Shown here: in pieces, positions 1 through 10,283 of the stretch | Numbering within the stretch: the first letter of the stretch is position 1 | Layout: every line of letters starts with the position of its first letter | NCBI GenBank assembly: GCA_032622095.1 | Contig: CP136067.1 | Coordinates: forward strand, 194,830,052 to 194,894,051 | Length of the DNA: 64,000 nucleotides | From: Siphonodentalium dalli | Taxonomy: Eukaryota > Mollusca > Scaphopoda > Gadilida > Siphonodentaliidae | Reading direction: 5' to 3' | Made by a program: the position numbers and the translations under genes | The notes under the pieces: generated by a model | What the model was told of the DNA's origin: nothing | Seen by the model: the letters and a program-made list of their open reading frames with translations, nothing else | The model's database searches: none

Positions 1-87
1 TTTTTTTCCAGGCTTGGGACTGGCTCTTTCGAGGCGTATTTACCAGCTATTCTCTCTCTCTCCTATTGCGCGCTCGTACCTTTCATT

Positions 88-2788
88 TCAGGTTTTTTGT
101 ATCGGAGTTAATGTAATATCTAAAGGTCGCATGCGTATCCCGCATCTCAGTACCTCTCTTTTGCAATAAAAATATGAAAAACCTCTCTTCTCCTGCGTGT
201 ACGTGTATATGGTGTTGTGTCTAGCCCTGAATCCGCGGTTCGTGCCTGATCCTACTCGTCCGCTTCGGAGTACCCTTCTATATATAGACATCGGCGCTTT
301 AATGCTGCATTTTCGTAATCCCTTGGAGCTGATTTTATATTCATTCGTTTTTCGAAATTTCGGGAGTGACTTCTTTTTCAGATTGATAGCTTTCCTCAGT
401 AGCCCGTATCCGACGATTCTGGTACTGGACGGTTTAACCACCTTCGCCTTTCGGACGATGTAGGTTTTCGAGCAAAGCCCGATCATCTCGTCTCCGCTGT
501 ATTCCAGCTTAAATAATCCCGGTTTTCGTTTGTCGAAAGCGGCGTGTTTCGTACAACAAGTCCTCGGGAACCAGCGATCCTCCGAGTTATCATCGTGACA
601 CGAACCCGAGATACCTTCGTCATACTTATGCAACATGTCCGGTTTAATTACGTCTCTGAGCGTTTTCCCGGCGAGTGCGACATACGCCGAATCTGTGTCC
701 ATTTCTAGGTATTCGAAATTACGTCTCTCCACGTATAAATCGAGGAAATCGTAATAGAATTCCAACATTCTTCGTTTAGCGTATTGCAGAATAAAGAATC
801 CCACTTGGATAGGTAGGTCCAGCTTGATTTTTTGCTTAGCCATTTCGACTTCGTAATATTCCTCTTCTTCGTCCAGGCACTCCAATTTTCGAAATCGTGG
901 TTCGTTGATTTTGAGAGAGGTTTTGTTCTCTCCCTGAATATACTTGATATCTCGATGCGTCATTTTATTCATTATCATAGATCCGTACGCGGAATTCCCT
1001 ATCACCTTCATCGTGTCGGCTATTATAAATTTATCGGGATGCAGGTCGCCCGTTCTCCTAGCGTCGCTGACCCGGTCTACGAACGATTGGAAACAGCGTT
1101 GGGACCGATACTCCACTACCTGGTAGATCTTCGTCACTACTATACCGTGCTGTAAATACCATTTCAGCAGAGGGCTCGCCAACAAAATTTGCCTGGCCTT
1201 CATACCTCCGACCAAGAGACGTCGCGGCTTTTGCGAAAGATCGTGCTCCCGCGCGTGATCTTGCATATGCTCGCCGATAGCGTCGAAGGGAATATCGGTG
1301 TTGCAGAAAATCGGGGACATTTCAGCGAAATATTCGCGAGGATCGAGTGCGGGTGTCGAGGGCAGCGAAGTCGGCCATTCGACGGGAACTTCTATATCGA
1401 CCTCGATCATTCCGAACAGCTCGTCGTCTGTGATACCTTTCAAAATCTCTTCCTCGCTCACCCGTTGTCTGTGGCGACGGAAAAATTGAGGCCTCGTAGC
1501 GTTGATGAATTGGTAGATCTTCGGAGTATTTCGGCAGTATTCTTTATATTCGCATTCCCATATTTCTCTGACTTCGTAACCCAAACTTCGGAAATATTCG
1601 GTGGTCTCGTTCGTTTTTTTAAATTTGGCTTCTCTAGTCTTCAACCATTTCTCGTTCGTTATATTACGGGTGACTGAACAACCCGAATGTCCGTGAAACC
1701 AACAACCGTGGAATTGGAAGATAATCGCTCGACCGTGCTCGTCTTTAGCCGGTAGAAAACCGTCGACCGGAAACTTGCCGATTCGTACTTCGAAGCCGCT
1801 GTTCATTTTGTGTTGGATATCTAGACCTTCGTGACGCGTGAGCCAATCCATCCAATGATAGGCGGATAAGAATTTATCTCGTAATTCGGGTTTGAATTCG
1901 TTCTCGGCCCTTCTTATAATATAAGCACCGACCGGCATCGCTTTCTCGAAGGAATTCAAATAAAGGGCGTTGGCGTCGAAACCCTGTACTGATTGACATA
2001 AATCGCTCCCGGCTCTGATAAATGTTTTTCCGCCGCAGTGATTTCTGGTAAAGATTATCGCGGGCCCTCCCGTGAGATTATCCTTCACCGTTTTGAACAA
2101 GGACGAATCGTTCTTTCCGAACAGCGCGAAGTTCGCGTCGTTTTCACGCGCGGCACGAAAGGCCAATTGCCTGGCGATTCCGGGTACTGATATAGCGGTT
2201 TTGAAGACGTCGATATTTTGATCGAAATAAAACGTTTGCAAACGTTCGACCGCAGTCACGAAGGGTTTGACGTCTCTGTTGTTGTACCATACGAGAAAAT
2301 CTTTAAAGGTCGCCATACCTTCGGTTTCCCACACGAGCTGACAGTAAGCGTAGTCGGCTTCGCTGATATTTGATTTTGACATCGAGTTGTAGAAGGCTTC
2401 GTGAGGCGGTAGTCGCTTCGCATTCAACCTGTCGATATCGTCAAAAAAGTCGTAGGGAAAGAAGCCTTTCGTTTCTTTGACGTCGTACGCCTTGAGGAAT
2501 TTTACGTAAGACGAACCCGGCGATAGGTAATGAGATATATCGAGGAATTTGAGTCGCTTAGAAGCTATACACATGTACGAGTTGTTCTTCTTGACCACGA
2601 ACCCTCGCTCCTCGTCGTGTAAGTTCAAATATCTGGCTAGGCAAATCTTAATCAAATTCAAGTCATAGTTTGATGAGTTAAATCCCAAGACGGGGACTTG
2701 AGACATATATTGAGAGAATTTGCCGAGTAAACTACTTAAGGTTGTGTGCTTCTTCCTCTTCTTCTTACCGCCATCATCATCATCATCC

Positions 2789-2819
<31 letters not shown>

Positions 2820-4710
2820 TCTCAGCCTTTATTTTCTCGTTAATTTCTTGCACCACCCAACCCCATTTATCCTCCGCCAACTCAGAGACGGTCGCGTATA
2901 TCTCGTACATAGAGGCCACCATACATTCCACCAGAGTATTAGTGTCGGGTTCCACTATACAGAAAGGTTCGGTATGTCCTTCGATATTACTGCAGATAGA
3001 CACGCTTACGGGTACGTGTTTCTGAATCCATTCCAGATTCTGACCGGGCGCGTCATTGTCCACCTTTTGAAGCAGCGACTCGTAATCGAAACAAATAAAC
3101 CACGGGTATATTCGCTCGTTCTTCGGTACGTGTATGCCTTGTTGTTCCAACTGGACGAAGATGCTTTCGAAATCCTTGTAAAACCCACCGGGGTATACGA
3201 ACTCCGTCTGGTTGACGCAAATTACTCGGTGTCGTCGTAAGTCATGAGCTTTCGGAAAGTGGCGATCGCAGTTCACGCATTGGTACTTGCTCGCATATTG
3301 AGGGAAATTCTTTATATACATCATGTGATTTTCGTAAATATTGACGTATAGGGTTGTATCGTGCTTTCCCCTGGACGCGTACACTGATACGGCGAAACCC
3401 TCTTCGTTCAAACTGTAGGCCTCCAGGTTTAGATTGAACAACTTTTCGATGTCGGGAAACTCTTCGAAGCACACTCCGTCGAATCGCTTGCCGATTGATT
3501 TATACTTTTTCCACTCGCTGAAATATTGCTTGGTCGCATTTTCCAGATTATATAGTTTATATCCTTTGTGGAGCGCGATACAGCGAAAGGCGCATAGGTT
3601 GTCGTTGTATCGTCGTCCGCCTCGTACATCGTTGATTAGAGTGTGAATACTCATCTTTCGCGCGAGATAATCCGGGACTTCCCCTCTTCCTACTGGATAG
3701 TTCAAGCCGAAAACCTCGAAATTTACGTTGGTTATTAACACCGGAACCCAGGCGGTGTCGGGTCTCGATTTAAGCAGAACCGCGGTCATATCCATTTCAG
3801 TCAATTTGGATTTCAGCTTTCTGATATCCACCCTCCTGGAAAGGTACACCGAGGTATCAAATACGGCGCTGTTCTTATACGGGGCGTAGTAGCGGTATCT
3901 GCCATTTTCTTTGTTCTTCAATATTACTCCGAACATTAGGTTTAGGCGCATAGCGCTTTTCTTGTCCTTATATATTTTTCTTATACAAGTTATCAATGTT
4001 TTTATAGTGACCTCGTTGCTTAGTGGGAAATTGTATAAGTTATATATCGCTCCTTTCTTGTGTTGTTGTAATATACTGTCCCTATTGGCTAAATACACTT
4101 CTTCTAAATCAGAATCATTCGCTCCGGTGTTATCTCGCCAAGGCGGTGGTTGGTTTCCCCACGGTGTTTTCTGTATACCCCCTCCGGTTTGAAAGTGTAT
4201 ATTTTTTCTGTGCAGATATAACTCGTGTCGATCGGGGAATTTTTCTGTGCATTGCCGACAGCAATAACAATTTATTGATGTTTTAGGACGTTTGTTCGAT
4301 ACGGAATAAGTTATATCGCTACGTTTTCTTTTCTGTTGTCTTTGATGAGTGTCGTGATGTTGTCTGAGTCCCCCCGCCGTAGAACACCTCATTTGACAAA
4401 CGTGACAAACGTGTTCGGTACCTACGCATACCAATTCGTGTCTCTTCTGGTTGCTTTTATATTCGAACGATTTGGAACATATTGAACACGAATACGAGGT
4501 ACGGGTACCCGGGCATATCTTCTCGTGTTTCACCCTATCGCTTCTGTATTTATATACTTTACTACATTTTGAGCACGGATATTGAACGCCGTCGTGTTGC
4601 TTCCGTGAGTGGCGAGAGAGGTTGTTCTTTTGGGTAAACGCCTTGTCACACCGATCGCAAGCGAATACAGTCTCCTGAAAATAATAAAAAACAAAATAAT
4701 CATACTGCGT

Positions 4711-4752
<42 letters not shown>

Positions 4753-5334
4753 TATCTATTTGGTATATAATTACATAATAGCTATCCCACCTACAGCAAA
4801 AGTTTTTTTATTTTTTTTATTTTTTGCCTTTAAACATATATAATACATACCTTGTCATAATGCAACACACTTCCGCAGGTCTTCTCGTGTTTCACGCTAT
4901 CGCTTCTGTATTTGAACAGTTTACCGCATTTTGAACACGGGTATTGAATACCGCCGTGTTGCGCCCGTGAGTGGCGAGAGAGGGTTTTCTTCTGAGTATA
5001 CACCTTGTCACACTGACTGCAGGCGAATTCACTGGGAGTAACCTTCAAATAGAAGTAAATAAATAATTGACTTCCACAGATTTTGTTTGCCCTACAATTA
5101 GAAAATTTATTTAGGTATAATAAATAAAACTATACATACAACGATAATACTCACGGAATACGTTTGGCAGATATTATCCAATGTCCTATGTAAATCTTCA
5201 TGATTAATCTTGTCAACATTTGATTGGCAAATATATTCGCACTTCGGACATTTTTCTTGATATCTGTTTGTGTTTGATATAATAGAAGATAATAGTGGTG
5301 GTGGTGGTGATGGTACATTGTCGCAGTTGATTTC
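88..5334 (-). CDS. C2H2 zinc-finger / family-B DNA polymerase with Vsr-like endonuclease insert (mobile-element type)
   Basis: Minus-strand exons are 5155-5334 (60 codons), 4851-5042 (64 codons) and 88-4674 (1,528 codons plus TGA). All are joined in phase 0 with good GT-AG signals, giving at least 1,652 aa. The N-terminus has several C2H2 fingers, with another near 3218-3290. Polymerase marks visible: Exo I F-D-Y-E-S (about 3075-3090), Exo II NSSNYD (about 2660-2680), Exo III Y-N-N-R-D (about 2270-2286), palm motif A FDANALY (about 1957-1980), motif B K-x3-NSAYG (982-1011), motif C DTDS (691-699) and KTY (about 460-468). Between motifs A and B, 1534-1722 encodes HGCWFHGH...IWECE, resembling Vsr-type nucleases. 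This looks like the protein-primed PolB group known from Polintons/Mavericks and related elements, but no integrase, packaging ATPase, protease or capsid gene was seen nearby. An Asp/Glu run followed by KKKRKK lies at about 2750-2817. The catalytic residues and the frame look intact. The true start codon was not found; a further 5' exon is likely. Confidence 0.85.
2771..2818 (-). repeat. Coding (ATC)n/(GAT)n microsatellite
   Basis: A trinucleotide run inside the polymerase exon encodes an uninterrupted Asp/Glu tract between the Exo I and Exo II motifs. It is immediately followed by a lysine/arginine cluster that resembles a nuclear localisation signal. Length changes here would keep the frame. 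Confidence 0.95.
4713..4750. repeat. (TA)n microsatellite in polymerase intron
   Basis: A pure TA run in the intron between exons 4851-5042 and 88-4674. The copy at 9189-9226 has the same length, consistent with the 4,476-bp duplication. Confidence 0.95.
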
Positions 5335-5574
5335 CTAAAAGGGAATAAAAGGAGTAAGAAGAAGAAGGAAAAAAAAAAACGAAAAAAAACAATTTGATAT
5401 AGGGCAGTAATATAACCCCAATGTTTAGCATTTGGAAATAGTGTTATAACATTTCTTTAAATAATTCAAAATATATACATACAATTTTGATAAAAATTGC
5501 TGCGTTGTAGTCGATACGTGGAGACGAGTAATTTGATATATCACATAACTATATTGTTGAGAAAAAGAAAAAAA

Positions 5575-5683
5575 TTTGAAAAAAATTTAAAAAAATTTTT
5601 TTTTTTGAAAAACCAATTTTTTTTTTTTTAAAAACATAAATTTTTTAAGAAAAAAAAACATTTTGAATTTTTTTTTATTTAAA

Positions 5684-5715
<32 letters not shown>
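5575..5715. repeat. A/T homopolymer-rich tract
   Basis: Alternating long A and T runs, ending in about 29 consecutive T, in the intron upstream of exon 5155-5334. It is repeated without a length change at 10051-10191. No gene is seen here. Confidence 0.9.
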
Positions 5716-5731
5716 GTTAAATTATACATAC

Positions 5732-5807
5732 CATTGTGTTATTTCCGTTTAGAAATTCCGCCTGTTGACAATAAAGCTCGTGTTTCTGTCGTCCGATTTT
5801 CCAAACT
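5732..5807 (-). CDS. Tentative additional 5' exon of the polymerase gene
   Basis: On the minus strand a CTACAG acceptor precedes 76 bases that stay open and end in an ATG|GTATGT donor. The exon is 1 nt plus 25 codons and ends in phase 0, which fits the phase-0 acceptor at 5334. It encodes a His/Cys-containing stretch (KHELYCQQAEF) and is preceded in frame by a stop codon, so it needs the proposed acceptor. No upstream ATG could be tied to it. A transcript would settle it. Confidence 0.4.
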
Positions 5808-5847
5808 CTGTAGTGTTAGTTTACCTGCATAGGAAAGTAGACTAAAC

Positions 5848-6153
5848 CCGCTACAATATATATATATATATTGGCTCCCGACATACATACACAAGGATTA
5901 TTAAGACTAACATAGATCAGAGCATACATACGCCAAATACCTGGCAGTATTTCCTGGCAATTATGTGGGTGCTCGACTTATTGGTCCGTGCCAACATTTT
6001 TTGGCATTGCGCCTCACTCTACAATATATTAGCTGGGATACGTACACAATGATAATTAAGACTAAAATAGACCGGAGCATACATAAGCTGTTGCCTGGTA
6101 ATATTTCCATCGCAATTATATAGGTGTTAGACTTATAGGTGTGTGCCAACATT
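5848..6153. repeat. Two diverged ~150-bp tandem units
   Basis: Both units share TTAAGACTAA..ATAGA, GGAGCATACATA-like words, a CCTGG(C/T)A(A/G)TATTTCC stretch and GTGCCAACATTTT at the end. They lie upstream of the polymerase 5' exons and are not coding. A second copy lies 4,476 bp downstream. Confidence 0.7.
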
Positions 6154-7409
6154 TTCTCTGTTCACTATATATAATCACAATTCATAACCTTCTGGCACCC
6201 GCACTATAGAGGTATGTGTATGTATAGTAATAAGCGATGAGGATTCCTCTGATCTTGCTGCCACATTGCAACACATCTGTAGTATATTCTATTTCTAGTA
6301 GAGGATTTAGTACCCTGTTACTATTGCAGCAACTTCGGACAGCTTGCCATATGCATGTGGATTTACTGCACCTTGTACTTCTAGTGAGAGCTTACCAGCA
6401 ACTTCTGACAGAAATAAACTACTAATAAAAGCTTGCCATTAACATCCAGCAGCTTTAATTATACTATTGATACCTTGCCTTCCACTTATAACGCCCTATC
6501 TAATACTACCGAGAAAAGAAAGGTCAAACAAGCAGGACCCGCAAAAGGCGATATGACAAGGCATCTTTAATTTTTATTTTAAAACTTATTCAACGCGGCT
6601 CTGACTCTGAAGAATATTGAAACCCTAACTCTGCAGAGGGAGCTGGAGTATTGGGGATTAAAATTTGGTGTGGACTCACAAGCTGATCGAAAGATATTAA
6701 TAGAGTTATCTTTGTGGGTGAAAGAGATCAGTTATCCATACTCGTGTGTATTTATAAGTTAGTACCCTCCAATAAGATTGTAACAGTGGTTTGAAGTATA
6801 TATTCTCAAAACTATGATTGAACAAGAATTCTGGAAGTAAAGACAATTGACTAAATATAAATATACATACCTGGTTTTGTATTTATCCTTAATAGAATAC
6901 TTCCTGATTTAAAACAATTGTGATCCAACTTTTATCAAATAAAACTAAATAACTATATATTAGAACATATATAGCTGGAAATATATTCACGTTATTGTGT
7001 AACAGTAACCGTTCAGCGTTTATATACTAAGCATTTGATATATACCCGCCCTCTTTATTGGCGTCAGACCAAACGAAACGGGCGTGAGCAATATAGCTTC
7101 AGCCAGTTACAGCATTTGTTCTCGTGAGCCGAACGTTTTTATATTCCTATAATATCGCATTAACTCGCACAAACCGATACACACACACACACTCTAAACG
7201 AAATTGTTTTTACTCAAAATAGAATCGTCAGCTAATTAACGGCTACCTCGCGTTTTATATTCTATCTCTGTCTACTATTTAACAATTATTTACCAGCTGC
7301 TATAGTACAAACCCTACCGCAGTTATCGTTCAGTTATACCCTACCCCATTAAAACATTGGCTCCGTGCCCCGCCGATTTGTTGTGGAAATATTTTTTTTT
7401 TTACATAGA
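6154..7409. other. Gene-free stretch upstream of polymerase gene
   Basis: No coding, RNA or repeat feature was recognised apart from a short (AC)n run near 7180. It could hold the polymerase gene promoter, but no convincing core element was picked out. It is duplicated at 10630-11885. Confidence 0.4.
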
Positions 7410-7690
7410 CGTACACGTCACGCGCTATTCTCGTGATAACCTTCGCCGAATAGTTGCCCGGAACTTAGACATACGCTCGTTGTTTATACGCTATTATGGT
7501 GATAACCCGAGCCGAATCGTTATATATAACCTAGACATACTGGCCCCCCGATCACGCGTTATTCCCGTGATAACCTCGGCCTGCTTGTTGCGGAAATATT
7601 TTGTTCGTCCTTGACCTAGAGATACCCGCCACGATAACGCGTGATAACCTTCACCGATATATACACCCACGCGGCGTGACCTATAATCCC
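7410..7690. repeat. Degenerate ~65-75-bp tandem repeats
   Basis: Three to four imperfect units share a core like CGCG(C/T)TATTCTCGTGATAACC followed by (G/C)CCGAAT and CCTAGACATAC. They start near 7418, 7487, 7552 and 7625. Copied at 11886-12166. Function is unknown. Confidence 0.65.
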
Positions 7691-7810
7691 TGATGGCACA
7701 GGAACAGGAGCGGAGCAAATCATGATCTAACCGTCTACTAGAAAACGTAGACAATACTACTAGCAACCCTTCAACAATTGTATTGTTCGGCGGTTGGTTT
7801 ATTGTTGTGG

Positions 7811-9051
7811 ATAGATAGATAGATAGATATATTTATTGCAATACACCAATTTATGGCAGTTGCACAATTGAAAATAACGAACATATATATCATAAACAAC
7901 ATAATAACAAACATAATATAGTTAATTTATAATATTGATCATGACACATTTGCAATTGTCAACTACTAATGAGCTGTTTTCTCCGAATGAAGAATAACCT
8001 GATCATGTTGGACACATAAGCAGTTGTGTTCCCATGCTTGTTTTTCGTGATATTAAAAAATTGTTCGCTTCGTTCATCTTGTAAAAATTCGGTTCGTTTC
8101 TTCCAATCGTTTCGAACAAATTATGTCTGAGATCCTTATAGGCATCGCATTCCATGACAAAATGTATCTCCGTTTCAATTCTATTCTGTTTGCATACAGG
8201 GCATATTCGCTTTTATAATTGTGTCTTAGGCTGTCTGTGTCTCCCTTTTTCTATTTCTAGAACATGATTACTCGCGCGAAGTCTAGTAAAATATGCTAGA
8301 GCTTCTTGAGATTTCGTACACGTGAGATATGGTTCAAGGATATATTCTTCCTTGAATAACCTGTAAGTGCGTAATTTGTTTTTTCCACCCAATTTATCGT
8401 CGTCGAATATATCATGTTTAAACTGCGAGATGTGTTCTTGTTTTAACTTCACGACCAACTGCCTCAGATTCGTTCCTGAAAAAGTATTATCATCGTTTAG
8501 TCTAACATCCCATTTCAATAGTTGCGTGGCCCAAGATGAAAGTTTACAAGTTATTGATTCTTCAAAAGACCCGGATAAAAAATTGTCACTATTTACTTTA
8601 GAAAGTTTACTCATATATTTGAATAATTGAAGTACAGCATCGTTAGCTAGAGGAAAACGACCTAGCTCCGCCCGTGACGCGTGATTATATGATTTCCTGT
8701 TTAAGAATAAAATATTCTTACAAAACTTCAGATGCATTTGTTCACACGCAATCGTATCTTTGAAAGGCAAATTAAGTTCCGGCGCCCATATTTCACAACC
8801 ATATAATAAGATTGGTTTAATAAGCTTATCGAACAGTTTACACTTAGTCATTATGGGTAATTCAATTTGCGATTTGAGCAGGTTTGTTAAGAAAAACATA
8901 GCTTTAGATTCCCTTGCACTCAAGTTCTCCTGTGCCTTTTTCATTTTCCCATTGTAAGTGAAAATCAGACCAAGGTATTTATACTCATCGACTACTTGCC
9001 AATTGTCTTCCTTTAAAATAGAATGATTGATCCTGTTTCGTTTTCCTTGAC
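7811..9051 (-). pseudogene. LINE (non-LTR retrotransposon) 3' fragment, first copy, truncated
   Basis: The coding part lies at 8213-9045 and includes the post-RT region with the YKYLG..LLYGCEIW pattern typical of LINE ORF2 C-termini. After a stop at 8213 the frame resumes with a C-x2-C-x8-H-x4-C zinc motif (about 8160-8212), then breaks. The 3' end is marked by a (TATC)n tail at 7814-7830, as in several LINE clades. The fragment is cut at 9051 by the tandem duplication. Confidence 0.85.
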
Positions 9052-9186
9052 CGGATATTGAACGCCGTCGTGTTGCTTCCGTGAGTGGCGAGAGAGGTTG
9101 TTCTTTTGGGTAAACGCCTTGTCACACCGATCGCAAGCGAATACAGTCTCCTGAAAATAATAAAAAACAAAATAATCATACTGCGT

Positions 9187-9228
<42 letters not shown>

Positions 9229-10159
9229 TATCTATTTGGTATATAATTACATAATAGCTATCCCACCTACAGCAAAAGTTTTTTTATTTTTTTTATTTTT
9301 TGCCTTTAAACATATATAATACATACCTTGTCATAATGCAACACACTTCCGCAGGTCTTCTCGTGTTTCACGCTATCGCTTCTGTATTTGAACAGTTTAC
9401 CGCATTTTGAACACGGGTATTGAATACCGCCGTGTTGCGCCCGTGAGTGGCGAGAGAGGGTTTTCTTCTGAGTATACACCTTGTCACACTGACTGCAGGC
9501 GAATTCACTGGGAGTAACCTTCAAATAGAAGTAAATAAATAATTGACTTCCACAGATTTTGTTTGCCCTACAATTAGAAAATTTATTTAGGTATAATAAA
9601 TAAAACTATACATACAACGATAATACTCACGGAATACGTTTGGCAGATATTATCCAATGTCCTATGTAAATCTTCATGATTAATCTTGTCAACATTTGAT
9701 TGGCAAATATATTCGCACTTCGGACATTTTTCTTGATATCTGTTTGTGTTTGATATAATAGAAGATAATAGTGGTGGTGGTGGTGATGGTACATTGTCGC
9801 AGTTGATTTCCTAAAAGGGAATAAAAGGAGTAAGAAGAAGAAGGAAAAAAAAAAACGAAAAAAAACAATTTGATATAGGGCAGTAATATAACCCCAATGT
9901 TTAGCATTTGGAAATAGTGTTATAACATTTCTTTAAATAATTCAAAATATATACATACAATTTTGATAAAAATTGCTGCGTTGTAGTCGATACGTGGAGA
10001 CGAGTAATTTGATATATCACATAACTATATTGTTGAGAAAAAGAAAAAAATTTGAAAAAAATTTAAAAAAATTTTTTTTTTTGAAAAACCAATTTTTTTT
10101 TTTTTAAAAACATAAATTTTTTAAGAAAAAAAAACATTTTGAATTTTTTTTTATTTAAA

Positions 10160-10191
<32 letters not shown>

Positions 10192-10283
10192 GTTAAATTA
10201 TACATACCATTGTGTTATTTCCGTTTAGAAATTCCGCCTGTTGACAATAAAGCTCGTGTTTCTGTCGTCCGATTTTCCAAACT
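9052..10283 (-). pseudogene. Partial second copy of polymerase 5' exons
   Basis: Copies of the zinc-finger exons lie at 9631-9810 and 9327-9518, with the tentative exon at 10208-10283 and a truncated piece of the large exon at 9052-9150. The breakpoint removes the polymerase part. Transcripts starting here could read zinc-finger sequence and then LINE antisense-region sequence, but no full product can be made. Confidence 0.85.

Larger units (their letters stand above)
4576..9051. repeat. 4,476-bp tandem duplication, first unit
   Basis: Every landmark in this interval recurs exactly 4,476 bp downstream, including microsatellite and homopolymer lengths. The left break falls inside the large polymerase exon and the right break inside the LINE fragment. 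The word CGGA is shared at both breakpoints (4576-4579 and 13528-13531), which suggests microhomology. This unit holds the 5' exons of the intact polymerase gene and a truncated LINE. Confidence 0.95.

Noticed and set aside
2720-3240. Plus-strand frames with long Ser or Ile runs
   Set aside because: They are the antisense of the acidic microsatellite in the polymerase exon.
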